A stretch of 64,000 bases of DNA from Pantoea rwandensis (GCF_000759475.1 NZ_CP009454.1:62001-126000), one strand, 5' to 3'; counted from the first letter of the stretch, positions 1 to 9,615 are shown. A program made the numbers and translations. Notes: generated by a model from the sequence alone, not told the origin.

Positions 1-639
1 CTCTTTGATCATCGGGCTAACGCCGCCGGTCATATGCAGTGCGACGCCGAGAATGATCAAGATACCGATATATTTCAGTCCGCTGTGCAGCAGCGTTACC
101 CAGGCAATGCCCTTCATGCCACCGAACATAAAGTAGAAGGTACTGACAATTGCGGTGATTACGGCCGCCGTGGTGAGATCGAGATTCAACACGGTCGAGA
201 TCGCCGCTGCGCCGCTCACATAGTTCCCCACATTCACCAGCAGCAGCGCATAGATCATGATGAGGGAAATGATGTTCTTGGTTGAGTTGCCGTAACGCTC
301 AGCAATCGCACCCGAAATGGTGATTTTTCCGGTGTTGTAGATACGCTTAACCAGCAGGAGTCCGAACAGCGGGAAGCCAATCGCGGCACCAATCACCGAC
401 CAGGAAGCGGCAAACCCGCCTTCAAACGCCGCCTGGGCGGTACCAATGGTCGATTTCGCGCCGATGTACTCAGACATTAACATCACACCCACGACAAAAG
501 CCGGCATCACGTTGGATCCCGCCATAAAGTCGCCGCTGTTTTTGCTGCGCAGACGCCAGGTCAGCCAGGTGGTAAACAGAATATACGCGATGACGATCCC
601 GACAATAATCATCATCCCTTCTGCAGAAAACTGTTTCAT
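1..639 (-). CDS. Sodium:solute symporter (SSS family), N-terminal part, cut by window edge
   Basis: Reading from ATG at 639 towards position 1, the frame stays open for 213 codons and leaves the window, so only the N-terminal half is present. It starts MKQFSAEGMM and shows several hydrophobic segments separated by short charged loops, including an SEYIGAKSTIGTAQAAFEAG stretch and a YFMFGGMKGIAW stretch typical of the SSS fold, which uses Na+ to import small solutes across the inner membrane. The substrate cannot be told from this half. The gene lies behind a LysR gene on the same strand, with 254 bp between them, next to dmlA; a role in organic-acid uptake is possible but is only inferred from position. 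Confidence 0.85.
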   Translation of the reverse strand, partial: MKQFSAEGMMIIVGIVIAYILFTTWLTWRLRSKNSGDFMAGSNVMPAFVVGVMLMSEYIGAKSTIGTAQAAFEGGFAASWSVIGAAIGFPLFGLLLVKRIYNTGKITISGAIAERYGNSTKNIISLIMIYALLLVNVGNYVSGAAAISTVLNLDLTTAAVITAIVSTFYFMFGGMKGIAWVTLLHSGLKYIGILIILGVALHMTGGVSPMIKE

Positions 640-893
640 TTTAGCCTCATTGATAACGTAGGGTCGTGGCCTGCGCTGGGCTTCACGCATGCCGTTAATG
701 AGGTTGCCTGTTTTGTTATTTTAGTGTCTATGCACAAAGGCAACCCTGGTTATGCTCATTGATTTATTTCACTCACATTAGAATGAATTCACGCACAAGC
801 AGGGCAATTTATAGGCTAAACAGCAAATGATTTGTTTGATCATGCTCACAAACAGTCAATGATGATTACAAATAATCAAATATTACTTAATAG

Positions 894-1799
894 TTACAAG
901 GCGGACTGCAAAAAATCGACAAAGGCGCTAATGCGGGCGGGTAACTGACGCTGCGGCCGCCACACGGCAAAAATATCCCCGTCCACGCTGCTCCATGCTG
1001 GCAACACATGCAGCAGATCGCCGCGTTCAATCATGTGCTGGGCATCCCACCAGGAACGCAGCAAAATGCCGTGCCCATCCATCGCTAACTGCATCGCCAC
1101 TTCGCCATCGTTGGTGATCAAACTCCCCTGCACCTTTTGCGTCACCTGCTGCTGGCCATCACTCAATCGCCACAGTGCGAAATCACTCTCGTACTGCCTT
1201 AGCAGAATACAGTTGTGCTGCGACAGCGCCGCAATACTGTCAGGCAGGCCGTGACGCTCCGCATAAATTGGGGCGCAGCATAGCACGCGCGGATTAGTGC
1301 GTAACTTACGCGCGATGAGCCGCGCATCGGGCGGTTCGCCAATGCGGATATCAATGTCGATGTGCGAATCGATGAAATTCAATGGCTGGCTGCTGAGTTG
1401 TAATGATAACGAGACTTCAGGATGCAGCGCAGCAAAACGGGAAACGCAGGGGGCAACATGGCGGCGACCAAATCCAAATGAGGCGTTAATGTTCAGGCTG
1501 CCACGCAGCACCGCCGCCTGGCTGCTCACCGACTCCTCTAGCTCTGCCAGTTGATCCAGCAACGGGCGAGCCCCTTCCAGATAGCGTTTTCCTTCAGCGG
1601 TGAGCTCCAGTCGCCGCGTGGTGCGTTTCAGCAGTTGCACCCCCAGACGCTGTTCAAGGTGGCTGAGACGTTTGCTGACGGCGGGCAGTGATAGCCCGAG
1701 TTCACGCGCCGCAGCGGTTAAACTCTCCAGCGCTGCGACGCGCACAAAGAAGGCCAGATCGTCGGTGGAGGTACGCGATTCTCTACTTTTATTCAACAT
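894..1799 (-). CDS. LysR-family regulator, DmlR-like
   Basis: This is a 301-residue LysR-type transcription factor. The N-terminal winged helix-turn-helix (DDLAFFVRVAALESLTAAAR, then SLPAVSKRLSHLEQRLGVQL) is followed by the usual periplasmic-binding-like effector domain. A longer frame opens at 1838, but ATG at 1799 (MLNKSRES) gives the normal family length and leaves an 84-bp divergent promoter region in front of the dehydrogenase at 1884. In E. coli, dmlR sits divergently beside dmlA and activates it with D- or L-malate; the same arrangement here suggests control of the neighbouring decarboxylating dehydrogenase. The effector is inferred, not seen. Confidence 0.85.
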   Translation of the reverse strand: MLNKSRESRTSTDDLAFFVRVAALESLTAAARELGLSLPAVSKRLSHLEQRLGVQLLKRTTRRLELTAEGKRYLEGARPLLDQLAELEESVSSQAAVLRGSLNINASFGFGRRHVAPCVSRFAALHPEVSLSLQLSSQPLNFIDSHIDIDIRIGEPPDARLIARKLRTNPRVLCCAPIYAERHGLPDSIAALSQHNCILLRQYESDFALWRLSDGQQQVTQKVQGSLITNDGEVAMQLAMDGHGILLRSWWDAQHMIERGDLLHVLPAWSSVDGDIFAVWRPQRQLPARISAFVDFLQSAL

Positions 1800-1883
1800 T
1801 GGCTTGCCGCTCAGGCTAATTATTTCCCGGTGATGCATGGTTATACTGCGTTCAGAACATCAACAGCAACCTGCGAGAACCCT

Positions 1884-2954
1884 ATGAGCGGCAAAACCTA
1901 CAAAATCGCCGTCATCCCTGGCGATGGCATTGGTAAAGAAGTGATGCCAGAAGGCATCCGCGTGATGGATGCAGCGGCAAAGAAATTCAATATTTCTCTG
2001 GAATGGCAATGGTTTGACTTTGCCAGCGCCGAGTACTGGCAGCAGCATGGCAAGATGTTGCCGGATGACTGGTTCGCCACTCTGAGCCAGTTTGATGCCA
2101 TCTATTTTGGCGCGGTGGGCTGGCCAGATGTGGTACCGGATCACGTGTCGCTGTGGGGATCGCTGCTGCAGTTCCGCCGCGAATTTGATCAGTACGTCAA
2201 CCTGCGTCCGGTTCGCCTGATGCCGGGCGTCAAAGCGCCGCTGGCCAATCGTCAGCCCGGCGATATCGATTTCTACGTGGTGCGTGAAAATACCGAGGGC
2301 GAGTACTCGTCGGTGGGCGGCACCATGTTCCCTGGAACCGACCGCGAGGTGGTGATTCAGGAGACGGTGATGACGCGTACGGGCGTCGATCGCATCCTGA
2401 AGTTTGCCTATGAGTTAGCGCAGAAGCGTCCGAAAAAACACCTGACGTCTGCCACCAAATCCAACGGCATTGCTATCACCATGCCATATTGGGACAGCCG
2501 CGTAGAAGCCATGGCGCCGAGTTACCCGGAAGTGAAAGTCGATAAGTATCATATCGATATTTTGACGGCGAACTTCGTGCTGCACCCGGACTGGTTTGAT
2601 GTGGTGGTGGCCAGCAACCTGTTTGGCGACATCCTGTCAGATCTCGGCCCGGCCTGTACCGGCACCATCGGTATTGCGCCTTCCGCCAACATTAACCCGG
2701 AAGGGAAATTCCCTAGCCTGTTTGAACCGGTACACGGCTCAGCGCCGGATATCGCGGGCAAAGGCGTAGCAAACCCGATTGGACAGATCTGGTGTGGTGC
2801 GATGATGCTGGAGCACCTCGGTTACGCTGAAGCGGGTGCCGCCGTGCTGGACGCGATTGAACGCACGCTGGCTGCCGGCAATAGCCTGACGCGCGACCTC
2901 GGCGGCAGCGCTTCAACAGAAGAGTTGGGTGTGGCAATCGCGGCAGCGTTGTAA
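1884..2954 (+). CDS. dmlA: D-malate / tartrate dehydrogenase (decarboxylating)
   Basis: This 356-residue protein belongs to the isocitrate/isopropylmalate dehydrogenase family. It begins MSGKTYKIAVIPGDGIGKEV, and the family signature for metal and NAD binding is near residues 235-290 (VVASNLFGDILSDLGPA, then FEPVHGSAPDIAGKG). Members of this subgroup oxidize D-malate to pyruvate and CO2 with NAD+, and often act on tartrate. The start at 1884 is chosen because the conserved N terminus begins there; an upstream in-frame ATG at 1830 would overlap the divergent regulator. The divergent LysR neighbour matches the E. coli dmlR-dmlA pair. Tartrate dehydrogenase is the main alternative name. Confidence 0.88.
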   Translation: MSGKTYKIAVIPGDGIGKEVMPEGIRVMDAAAKKFNISLEWQWFDFASAEYWQQHGKMLPDDWFATLSQFDAIYFGAVGWPDVVPDHVSLWGSLLQFRREFDQYVNLRPVRLMPGVKAPLANRQPGDIDFYVVRENTEGEYSSVGGTMFPGTDREVVIQETVMTRTGVDRILKFAYELAQKRPKKHLTSATKSNGIAITMPYWDSRVEAMAPSYPEVKVDKYHIDILTANFVLHPDWFDVVVASNLFGDILSDLGPACTGTIGIAPSANINPEGKFPSLFEPVHGSAPDIAGKGVANPIGQIWCGAMMLEHLGYAEAGAAVLDAIERTLAAGNSLTRDLGGSASTEELGVAIAAAL

Positions 2955-3046
2955 ACCGATTTGACGGGCACGTCCGCTAACAACGCGGGCGGCCCAATGG
3001 CTGCGCCCTGTGATATTGAACGTTGCAAGTTTTCGTCAAACGTATC

Positions 3047-3862
3047 CTACTTCACCGCCCCTTCCGTCACACCACTGATAAACTTACGCTGGAACACCAG
3101 GAACACCGCCACCAGCGGCAGAATCACGATCATCGCGCCCGCCATCAGCACCGGTATATCAATCGTGTTTTTGTTCTGGAAGAACATCATGCCGATTGGC
3201 AAGGTGCGCAGTTCATCCTTGTTGACCAGAATCAGCGGAATCAGGAACTCATTCCACGTCCAGATAAACAGCAGCAGTGCCAGCGTCGAGAGCGTGGGCC
3301 AAATGGCAGGCACCAGAATGCCCCACAATATCTTGCGCCTTGAAGCGCCATCCATCACCGAGGCTTCCACCAGTTCGCGCGGCACCTGTTGCAGTGCAGT
3401 GGCAATCATCAGCGTGGTAAACGGCAGCGATAAGGCAATTTGCGGCAGGATCAGCGCCAGATAAGTATTCGTCAGCCCCATCCAACGCAGTTCGTGGTAA
3501 AGCGGAATAATAAAAGCCTCGCTCGGCAGCACCATGCCTAAGCCCAGCATCGCTGCTATCAGCTTCTTACCGGGGATTTTCAGCCAGGCAAAACCAAATC
3601 CTGCCAGAATCCCTAACAAAATACTGCTGAGCACCACCGGAATCACCACCAGCACCGAGTTCATAAAGTAGACGTTAAAATGTCCCTGTTGCCAGGCGGT
3701 GACGTAGTTTTTGAAATTCAGCGACGCAGGCAGTGTGAACACGCCCTGAAACAGCTCCATCTGGGTTTTGAATGAGGTCATCAGCGCCATTAAAAACGGC
3801 AGGATAGTCATTAACGCGACAATCCAGATGAGCGCGCGAGAAACAAAAGGCGTACCGCGCAT
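3047..3862 (-). CDS. ABC sugar transporter permease, MalG-type
   Basis: This 271-residue inner-membrane permease has about six hydrophobic segments. The cytoplasmic loop that docks the ATPase is visible as ELVEASVMDGASRRKILWGI, the EAA motif of carbohydrate-uptake (CUT1) permeases. Its ATG overlaps the stop of the preceding permease by one base (TGATG), so the two are translationally coupled. It forms the inner-membrane channel with the protein at 3862-4734, fed by the binding protein at 4793-6136; the ATPase is most likely the one at 7278. The sugar is not known; the neighbouring kinase and ROK regulator point to an amino sugar or related glycoside. Confidence 0.92.
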   Translation of the reverse strand: MRGTPFVSRALIWIVALMTILPFLMALMTSFKTQMELFQGVFTLPASLNFKNYVTAWQQGHFNVYFMNSVLVVIPVVLSSILLGILAGFGFAWLKIPGKKLIAAMLGLGMVLPSEAFIIPLYHELRWMGLTNTYLALILPQIALSLPFTTLMIATALQQVPRELVEASVMDGASRRKILWGILVPAIWPTLSTLALLLFIWTWNEFLIPLILVNKDELRTLPIGMMFFQNKNTIDIPVLMAGAMIVILPLVAVFLVFQRKFISGVTEGAVK

Positions 3863-4734
3863 CAGTGACGCTCCCGGATAGCAAAATGAATACAGGCGTT
3901 GATCATCAGCACAATCAACATACTGAACACGGCTACCGCTGACGCGTAGCCAAAGTAGTGCAAATCAAAGCCCTGCTTATACATAAAGATATTGGTCACC
4001 ATGGTCGAAGTGCCCGGCCCGCCTTGCGTCATCACATACACCAGGTCAAAGGCCTTCAGGCTGGCAATCACCGTCAGCAGCAGCGCAATGCGCAATTCCG
4101 GACGCAGCGAAGGCAGCGTAATACGCATAAACTTCTGGCGACGCGAAGAACCATCCAAATCGGCGGCTTCCAGCAGTGAAGGATCCATGCGCTGCAAACC
4201 GGCCATAAACAGCACCAGACAGAATCCGAAGAAATACCAGGTGGCAACAAAACCCACAGCCGGTAACGCCCAGGTGAAATCCCCCAGCCACGACAACGCC
4301 AACTGCGGTAAACCGATGGCGCGCAGGAACTGATCGATAGGACCAAACGCCGGGTTATATAACCAACGCCACACCACGCCCAAAACCGCCATCGGCATGA
4401 TATATGGCAGGAAAAATAGAATACGCAGCACGCTGCGCTCTTTGCCGTTACGCGTTTCATACAGGAAGCTGCACAGCAGTAAACCGACACCAATCGGCAG
4501 CAAGGTATAAAACAACATCAGCAGCGCATTGTTGCCGAGCGCCACCCAGAACACCGGATCCTGGAACATACGCACGTAGTTGCTGATACCGGTGAAAATC
4601 GGCAGGGAAGTACCATCCCACTCGGTGAAGCTGATGCCGAGTGAGGCCAGCAGCGGCAGGAGTAGAAACACCGCATAGACCAGTACGGCGGGCAGAAGAT
4701 AGAGCGCGTTGCGCCAGGCAGATTTGTTCAGCAT
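3862..4734 (-). CDS. ABC sugar transporter permease, MalF-type
   Basis: This 290-residue CUT1 permease starts MLNKSAWRNALYLLPAVLVY and has about six membrane segments. The ATPase-contacting EAA loop is LLEAADLDGSSRRQKFMRIT, followed by the usual LPSLRPEL. It is the partner of the MalG-type permease directly downstream, with overlapping stop and start codons. A short GC-rich hairpin lies between it and the upstream binding-protein gene, which usually serves to keep binding-protein mRNA more abundant than permease mRNA. The substrate is not identifiable from the sequence. Confidence 0.92.
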   Translation of the reverse strand: MLNKSAWRNALYLLPAVLVYAVFLLLPLLASLGISFTEWDGTSLPIFTGISNYVRMFQDPVFWVALGNNALLMLFYTLLPIGVGLLLCSFLYETRNGKERSVLRILFFLPYIMPMAVLGVVWRWLYNPAFGPIDQFLRAIGLPQLALSWLGDFTWALPAVGFVATWYFFGFCLVLFMAGLQRMDPSLLEAADLDGSSRRQKFMRITLPSLRPELRIALLLTVIASLKAFDLVYVMTQGGPGTSTMVTNIFMYKQGFDLHYFGYASAVAVFSMLIVLMINACIHFAIRERH

Positions 4735-4762
4735 AACCTTACTCGCTTGCAGGCTAATTCAC

Positions 4763-4784
4763 GGCCCGGCATCGTCGCCGGGCC
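4763..4784 (-). other. GC-rich intra-operon hairpin between binding protein and permease genes
   Basis: GGCCCGGC, a six-base loop, then GCCGGGCC form a perfect 8-bp stem just after the binding-protein stop codon and before the permease start. There is no T-run, so it is more likely an mRNA-stabilizing or partially attenuating structure, as known between malE and malF, than a full terminator. Confidence 0.6.
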
Positions 4785-4792
4785 GGACGTCA

Positions 4793-6136
4793 TCAGTGCT
4801 TCAGGGTTTTCAGGTAGCGTTGATAGTTGTTGTCGAAATTAGTGACCATCTGCTCCGGCGTCTGTCGTCCTGCCAGTAACAGCTGCACGTTCTGATTCAG
4901 CTCAGCATTCATGGTCGGCGTGGCCCAATCCAGATAATGGCCGAGGCCATCATGCTCGTTGAGGGTCACCCATACCTGATACGCCTCCGCCAGCAACGGG
5001 TTATCCGCTGGGATTTGTGCATTCTTGCTGGTGCCCGCCGGCAGGAAGCCGACTTTCAACCAGCGGTTCGCCATCTCGTCGGAAACGATGTAGTCGATAA
5101 ATTTAGCCGCCGCATCCTGCTGCTCTTTGGTTTTTGCCGTGTTGGTGATCGAGAACGCCAGATCGGTGCCACCCACCATCAAAGCATGCTGCACGCCCTC
5201 ACCCATCGGCATCGCTGTAAAGTGCACATCTTTATTATCTTTGAACTGGCCGAGATACCAGGTGCCACTCACCAGGAACGCGGCCTGCCCATTCTGGAAC
5301 AGGGTGGCCGCATCATCATGACCAATGCCTTCAAAGCCGGGGAAGAAGTAGCCTTTGTCTTTCCAGCTCTTCATCATGCTCGCCGCTTTCACCAGCTTGT
5401 CGTCTTTGAAGGTGCCACCCACGTCGTAAATCAGATCATCGAGGGCTTTGCGATCTTTGCTCTCAATCTGTGCTTCCCATACGGTACTCAGCAGCTGTTG
5501 GCCCATATTTCCGTCCAGCAGGCCGAGCATCATCGGTGGCGTACCCGCCGCTTTCAGCTTCTCCATTGCCGCTTCGAGTTCAGGCAGGGTTTTCGGTACG
5601 GCAACACCCGCCTTGTCCAGCAAAGCCTTGTTGTAATACAGCCCCACCATTTCACCGAGGCTGGCGACACCGTAAAGCTGACCGCTGCCAAAGTCCTGCT
5701 TATCTGACCAGCGGTTACGCTTGAGGATCGAGTCCGGGAAGCGCGTGGTCCAGCCATAGGTTTTGGCGTAGTCGTCCAGCGGCCACAGCAGTTTGTCTTT
5801 CACCAGCGAACCCATATCGCCACCGCCCTGATTGACCTGGGCGATTTGCGGGCCATCACCGGCGGTCAGCGCCAGCTTCAGTGGAATACGCGTATCTTCA
5901 AAAGAGTGCACCGAGCGCTGAATGGTAATGCCCGGATTCTTTTGCTGGAACGCTTTCACCGCTTCATCCACCGCCTCGGTCTGCTGTGGATAGTTATAAA
6001 TATCCCATTCGTTCAGCGTCACCGCTTGCGCCGTCGCCAGGGTTGCACCGAGCAAGATCCCGGCTGAAACCAGACGCGATACCACGCGCAGTGAGCTTTT
6101 CATACGGGACGGACGTTTGGTTGAATCACACATCAT
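4793..6136 (-). CDS. Periplasmic sugar-binding protein of ABC importer (CUT1 family 1 SBP)
   Basis: This 447-residue extracellular solute-binding protein is about the size of MalE- and UgpB-type proteins. A Sec signal peptide (basic [10 protein letters not shown], hydrophobic core, AQA cleavage site) precedes the mature start [20 protein letters not shown]. No lipobox cysteine is seen, so it should be free in the periplasm. The frame opens with TTG at 6151, but an ATG pair at 6136/6133 lies 9 bases behind a GGAG and is preferred; the signal peptide proper begins at an internal Met (6103). It is first in the minus-strand importer operon and captures the sugar for the two downstream permeases. 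Confidence 0.9.
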   Translation of the reverse strand: MMCDSTKRPSRMKSSLRVVSRLVSAGILLGATLATAQAVTLNEWDIYNYPQQTEAVDEAVKAFQQKNPGITIQRSVHSFEDTRIPLKLALTAGDGPQIAQVNQGGGDMGSLVKDKLLWPLDDYAKTYGWTTRFPDSILKRNRWSDKQDFGSGQLYGVASLGEMVGLYYNKALLDKAGVAVPKTLPELEAAMEKLKAAGTPPMMLGLLDGNMGQQLLSTVWEAQIESKDRKALDDLIYDVGGTFKDDKLVKAASMMKSWKDKGYFFPGFEGIGHDDAATLFQNGQAAFLVSGTWYLGQFKDNKDVHFTAMPMGEGVQHALMVGGTDLAFSITNTAKTKEQQDAAAKFIDYIVSDEMANRWLKVGFLPAGTSKNAQIPADNPLLAEAYQVWVTLNEHDGLGHYLDWATPTMNAELNQNVQLLLAGRQTPEQMVTNFDNNYQRYLKTLKH

Positions 6137-6664
6137 GCTCGGTTTCTCCAACAGATGACTGGCATCCCTTCATTGCGACACCTGCAAGTCCTGGCAGGTT
6201 GATTCAGCAGCAATAACGACGTTAATTCATACTTACTTTATGAACAAAAGAAAGTCAAACACCCTCACTGCGGAATTTTTGCTCTGTGATACAGTGCAAA
6301 TTGTGAGAAGAAAAGCGGACTACACAGCAGAGAATCCTGTCTGTCAGACGCAAAAGCGTACACCTGAAGATGACTCACGCCTGCTGACAGCACAATTCAC
6401 TCACGCTAACCGCCAGCATTAACCTACTGACAGACCATATGAAAATTCTATAGTTAATGTGATGTTCGACAGGCTGCGACGGTTAAATCAGCGCTGAACG
6501 CAGGCGGCATAGGCTCTGCGTCGCTATAGGCGGACATCTGCGTGATAGCCCACGACCAGGATTTACTTCCGCGTTGTGCGGTCGCGCAATTATTACACCT
6601 TGAAAACTAAGTCAGCTTTATTTACCGTAAAATCTGTTCATCTCATGACCACAGAGGCTCCACC
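6137..6664. promoter_or_regulatory. Divergent intergenic region between importer operon and acetyltransferase gene
   Basis: This 528-bp stretch separates the minus-strand importer operon from the plus-strand acetyltransferase/ATPase pair. It must hold the promoters of both. An imperfect inverted repeat near 6233-6255 (TTACTTT ... AAAGTCAA) is a possible operator for the local ROK regulator. A 60-codon frame at 6240-6422 has no ribosome-binding site or family resemblance and is not called. No RNA gene was recognised. Confidence 0.4.
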
Positions 6665-7264
6665 ATGACGGCTAAAGGTGTTATTCGCCGAACCCACGAG
6701 AGCGATTTTCCAGCCCTGTCGCGCATCTGCTTAGAAACGGCCAATGCGGGAACTGACGCCACCGCGCTCTATTCTGACCCGGCGCTGCCAGGCCTGCGCT
6801 TTGTCATTCCATACGCACGCTTTGCACCCGAATTTTCCTATGCACTTGAAATGAATGGGGAAGTGATGGGCTATGCGGTGGCGGTGGCAGATACACGCGC
6901 CTTCGAAGCAGAACTGAATGCGCAGTGGTGGCCGCCACTGCAACAGCAATATCGCGATTACACGCCGCGCGCGCCACTCGACAGTAAAGTCCTGGATGCC
7001 ATCCTTCAGCCGGATGCCGCTGCAGAGCAACTGGTGGCGCAATGGCCCGCGCATCTGCATATCAATCTGCTGCCACCAGCGCAACAGGGCGGCTGGGGCA
7101 GAAAACTGATTGAGCAGCTGTTGCAGGATCTGCGCGCCGCTGGCGTGCCGGGTGTTTATCTGGGCGTGAGTCTGCAAAACGAGAAGGTGTGCGGCTTTTA
7201 TCAACGTCTCGGTTTCACGCCGATTATGCGCAGCAACGCCATCTACATGGGTCAACTACTCTGA
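6665..7264 (+). CDS. GNAT acetyltransferase resembling the C-terminal domain of O-GlcNAcase
   Basis: This 199-residue acetyltransferase-fold protein starts behind GAGG with a 7-base spacer. Features are EFSYALEMNGEVMGYAVAVA (central beta strands), WWPPLQQQYRDY, the acetyl-CoA loop region QQGGWGRKLIEQLL, and NEKVCGFYQRLGFTPI at the C terminus. From memory the order of elements (SYALE..GEVMGYA, then WW/PP..QYRDY, then H-x-N-LLP, then FYQRLGF) closely parallels the HAT-like domain of animal O-GlcNAcase and its free-standing bacterial relatives. The gene is 13 bp from the ATPase gene and so lies in an operon with importer parts. Its substrate is unknown; acetylation of an amino sugar or a sugar-modified compound is an inference from context. 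Confidence 0.75.
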   Translation: MTAKGVIRRTHESDFPALSRICLETANAGTDATALYSDPALPGLRFVIPYARFAPEFSYALEMNGEVMGYAVAVADTRAFEAELNAQWWPPLQQQYRDYTPRAPLDSKVLDAILQPDAAAEQLVAQWPAHLHINLLPPAQQGGWGRKLIEQLLQDLRAAGVPGVYLGVSLQNEKVCGFYQRLGFTPIMRSNAIYMGQLL

Positions 7265-7277
7265 TTGAGGCCTCACC

Positions 7278-8369
7278 ATGACCAGCCTGCACCTGCAAAG
7301 CGTTAAAAAGTCCTACGACCATGTGAATGTGATCCACGGTATCGATCTCACTATTAACAGCGGCGAATTTGTGGTGTTTGTCGGCCCTTCCGGCTGCGGT
7401 AAATCGACGCTGCTGCGCATGATTGCCGGGCTGGAGGAGATCAGTGGCGGCAAGCTACTGATCGAGGGCGCAGACATGACGCATCAGCCCGCCACCGAGC
7501 GCGGCATTGCCATGGTATTCCAGTCTTATGCGCTCTATCCGAATATGACGGTGCGCGGCAATCTGGCTTACCCGCTGGAAGTGATGAAGAAATCCAAAGC
7601 AGAAATCGAGAAAGCGATTAATCAGACGGCCGCGCGCCTGCATCTGACAGAACTGCTGGATCGCCTGCCACGTGCGCTCTCCGGCGGCCAGCGTCAGCGT
7701 GTGGCCATCGGCCGCGCCATTATCCGCCATCCACGCATTTTCCTGTTTGATGAACCGCTCTCCAATCTGGATGCTGAGCTGCGGCTACAGATGCGCATTG
7801 AGATCGCTCGCCTGCATGCCTCTCTGGGCAATACCATGATTTATGTCACGCACGACCAGCTGGAAGCGATGACGCTGGCCGACCGCATCGTGGTACTTCG
7901 TCAGGGCAAAATTGAGCAGGTGGGTGCACCGATGGCGCTGTATCACGATCCCGACAATCTGTTTGTCGCTGGGTTTATCGGTTCACCGAAGATGAACTTC
8001 CTGCAGGCGGAAATTGCCACGGTCGCGCCAGGTGCCGTGCAGCTGCGCGTGCCTGCCTTAGGCATTCACACGCTGACCATGAAGATAGAGGCAGCCTGCC
8101 ATGAAGGACAAAAAGTCACGCTGGGGATTCGACCTGAACATTTCTCTCCGGCGCAGCAGGAAACCGACACGCTGAGCTTCAGCGCCGATTTGTCATTCAG
8201 TGAGATGCTGGGGCACACCAACTATCTTTATCTGGATATCGGTGAGGAGAAGTTGCTGGTGATTGAGGAACGCAACGCGGCAGAGCATGAGATTGGCGAC
8301 CGCGTCAGTTATCAGATCAATGCTGAACGCGGGATGTTGTTTGATGAGCAGGGATTGCGTCTGCGTTAA
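7278..8369 (+). CDS. ABC sugar importer ATPase (UgpC/MsmX/MalK type)
   Basis: This 363-residue ATPase has Walker A GPSGCGKST at about residues 36-44, the signature LSGGQRQRVAIGRAI near 134-148, and Walker B RIFLFDEPLSNLDAEL. A C-terminal OB-fold regulatory domain is of the MalK type (LGIRPEHFSPA). It probably energizes the permeases at 3047-4734, although it is transcribed from the opposite strand together with the acetyltransferase gene 13 bp upstream. ATPases of this type often serve several importers. A 7-bp stem (GAAGCAA ... TTGCTTC, 8380-8404) follows the gene and could help end transcription between the two converging genes. Confidence 0.93.
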   Translation: MTSLHLQSVKKSYDHVNVIHGIDLTINSGEFVVFVGPSGCGKSTLLRMIAGLEEISGGKLLIEGADMTHQPATERGIAMVFQSYALYPNMTVRGNLAYPLEVMKKSKAEIEKAINQTAARLHLTELLDRLPRALSGGQRQRVAIGRAIIRHPRIFLFDEPLSNLDAELRLQMRIEIARLHASLGNTMIYVTHDQLEAMTLADRIVVLRQGKIEQVGAPMALYHDPDNLFVAGFIGSPKMNFLQAEIATVAPGAVQLRVPALGIHTLTMKIEAACHEGQKVTLGIRPEHFSPAQQETDTLSFSADLSFSEMLGHTNYLYLDIGEEKLLVIEERNAAEHEIGDRVSYQINAERGMLFDEQGLRLR

Positions 8370-8467
8370 GCGCCTCAACGAAGCAAGCGCCGTGGTTTTG
8401 CTTCCGCGCCCTCTCTGAACACACGGTTAGCTTCGATTCCGTGCGCGCCAAGACTCAGATTGCCGTT

Positions 8468-9589
8468 TTAAGGCACCGTCTCTTCATCGGCCTGCGCCGC
8501 CAGCAAATCTAACAGCTTATTCACCGCAAAGCCTGCCGCCCCTTGTGCCCACATACGATTCGACTCGGTGAGGAACTGCAGCGGCGTCATCTGCGGCGTG
8601 ATCTTCAGCCGGTAGGTCTGGAAACTCTGCGTGATGTGGTCGAGCAATATGCGCGATGCCATCTGCGGCTCCATCGCCAGATACACCACGTCAGGATCAT
8701 AAGCCACCGACAGATTCGCCAGCGACATGCCCAGGTGCTGTCCGGCTTCCGCCAGTGCACTGAGCACTTCAGGCGTGGGCTGGCTATCCAGATCGCGTAA
8801 TGTCTGCGGCAGCGCCTCTTTCAGGGAAACCGCCACGCGCTGCAAAATTGCCTGTGACGAGGCCACATCTTCCAGCAATCGCTCAGAACCATCACCGAGC
8901 AATGACACACCAATCTCTCCGGCTTTACCATGACGGCCACGATAGAGCTGGCGGTCCAGCAGAATTCCCGCCCCAATACCTTTGCCAAAAGTGGCGATCA
9001 CCGCGGATTGCGCATGGCCCAGTTGACCAAACACCAGTGCGGCCATGGCTAACGCATTGGCATCATTTTCGATAAAGACCGGCAGCGAAAAACGCTCTTC
9101 CAGCAGGCGCGCAATCGGCACGTTGTTCCAGCCCAGCGCGCGTGACAATACGCAAACGCCGTTGCTGGCATCCACCAGACCTGAAAGCGCCAGCCCAATG
9201 GCACCGACTTTCTTTCCTTCCACGCCACGCAAAAACTTCGCCAGCGCGTCACCCAGTTGTTTAGGGGTCATCGCGCCGGACGGGATCTGCTGCTCGCCGA
9301 TGATGTTGCCGCTCAGGTCGGTTAAGACAATCAGGTTGCGTTCGGCATTAAGTTGAATGCCGACCACGCTGGCGTGATCCGGATTGAGGCCGAGCAGTGT
9401 TTTCGGTCGTCCCATTGAGACGCGACGCAGCCCCAGCTCCTGCACAATACCGCCGGACAGCAAACGATTAGTGGCCTGCGATACCGTAGACATGCTCAGG
9501 CCGCTACGAACTTTAAGATCAGACTGGCTGATTGGCGCATTTTCGACAATCAGGCGCAAAATGCGTGCAGTTACGTTGGGAGCGCTCAT
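8468..9589 (-). CDS. ROK-family transcriptional repressor (NagC/Mlc type, zinc motif missing)
   Basis: This 373-residue protein has an N-terminal winged helix (ISQSDLKVRSGLSMSTVSQA) and a C-terminal ROK sugar-kinase-like domain with FIENDANALAMA and ATFGKGIGAGILLD. In NagC and Mlc the next segment holds a histidine and a CxCGxxGC zinc site; here the stretch reads GKAGEIGVSLLGDGSERLLE with no cysteine, so the zinc site is lost. ATG at 9589 (MSAPNVTARIL) is preferred to the frame opening at 9652, which would overlap the upstream kinase gene. It follows the kinase gene by 26 bp, and likely represses the surrounding sugar genes until a sugar or sugar phosphate binds. Confidence 0.88.
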   Translation of the reverse strand: MSAPNVTARILRLIVENAPISQSDLKVRSGLSMSTVSQATNRLLSGGIVQELGLRRVSMGRPKTLLGLNPDHASVVGIQLNAERNLIVLTDLSGNIIGEQQIPSGAMTPKQLGDALAKFLRGVEGKKVGAIGLALSGLVDASNGVCVLSRALGWNNVPIARLLEERFSLPVFIENDANALAMAALVFGQLGHAQSAVIATFGKGIGAGILLDRQLYRGRHGKAGEIGVSLLGDGSERLLEDVASSQAILQRVAVSLKEALPQTLRDLDSQPTPEVLSALAEAGQHLGMSLANLSVAYDPDVVYLAMEPQMASRILLDHITQSFQTYRLKITPQMTPLQFLTESNRMWAQGAAGFAVNKLLDLLAAQADEETVP

Positions 9590-9615
9590 GGATCTCTTTT
9601 TTAAGTTGGAAGAGG

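Noticed and set aside
6240..6422. 60-codon frame upstream of the acetyltransferase gene
   Set aside because: No ribosome-binding site, no resemblance to a family and position within a divergent promoter region.
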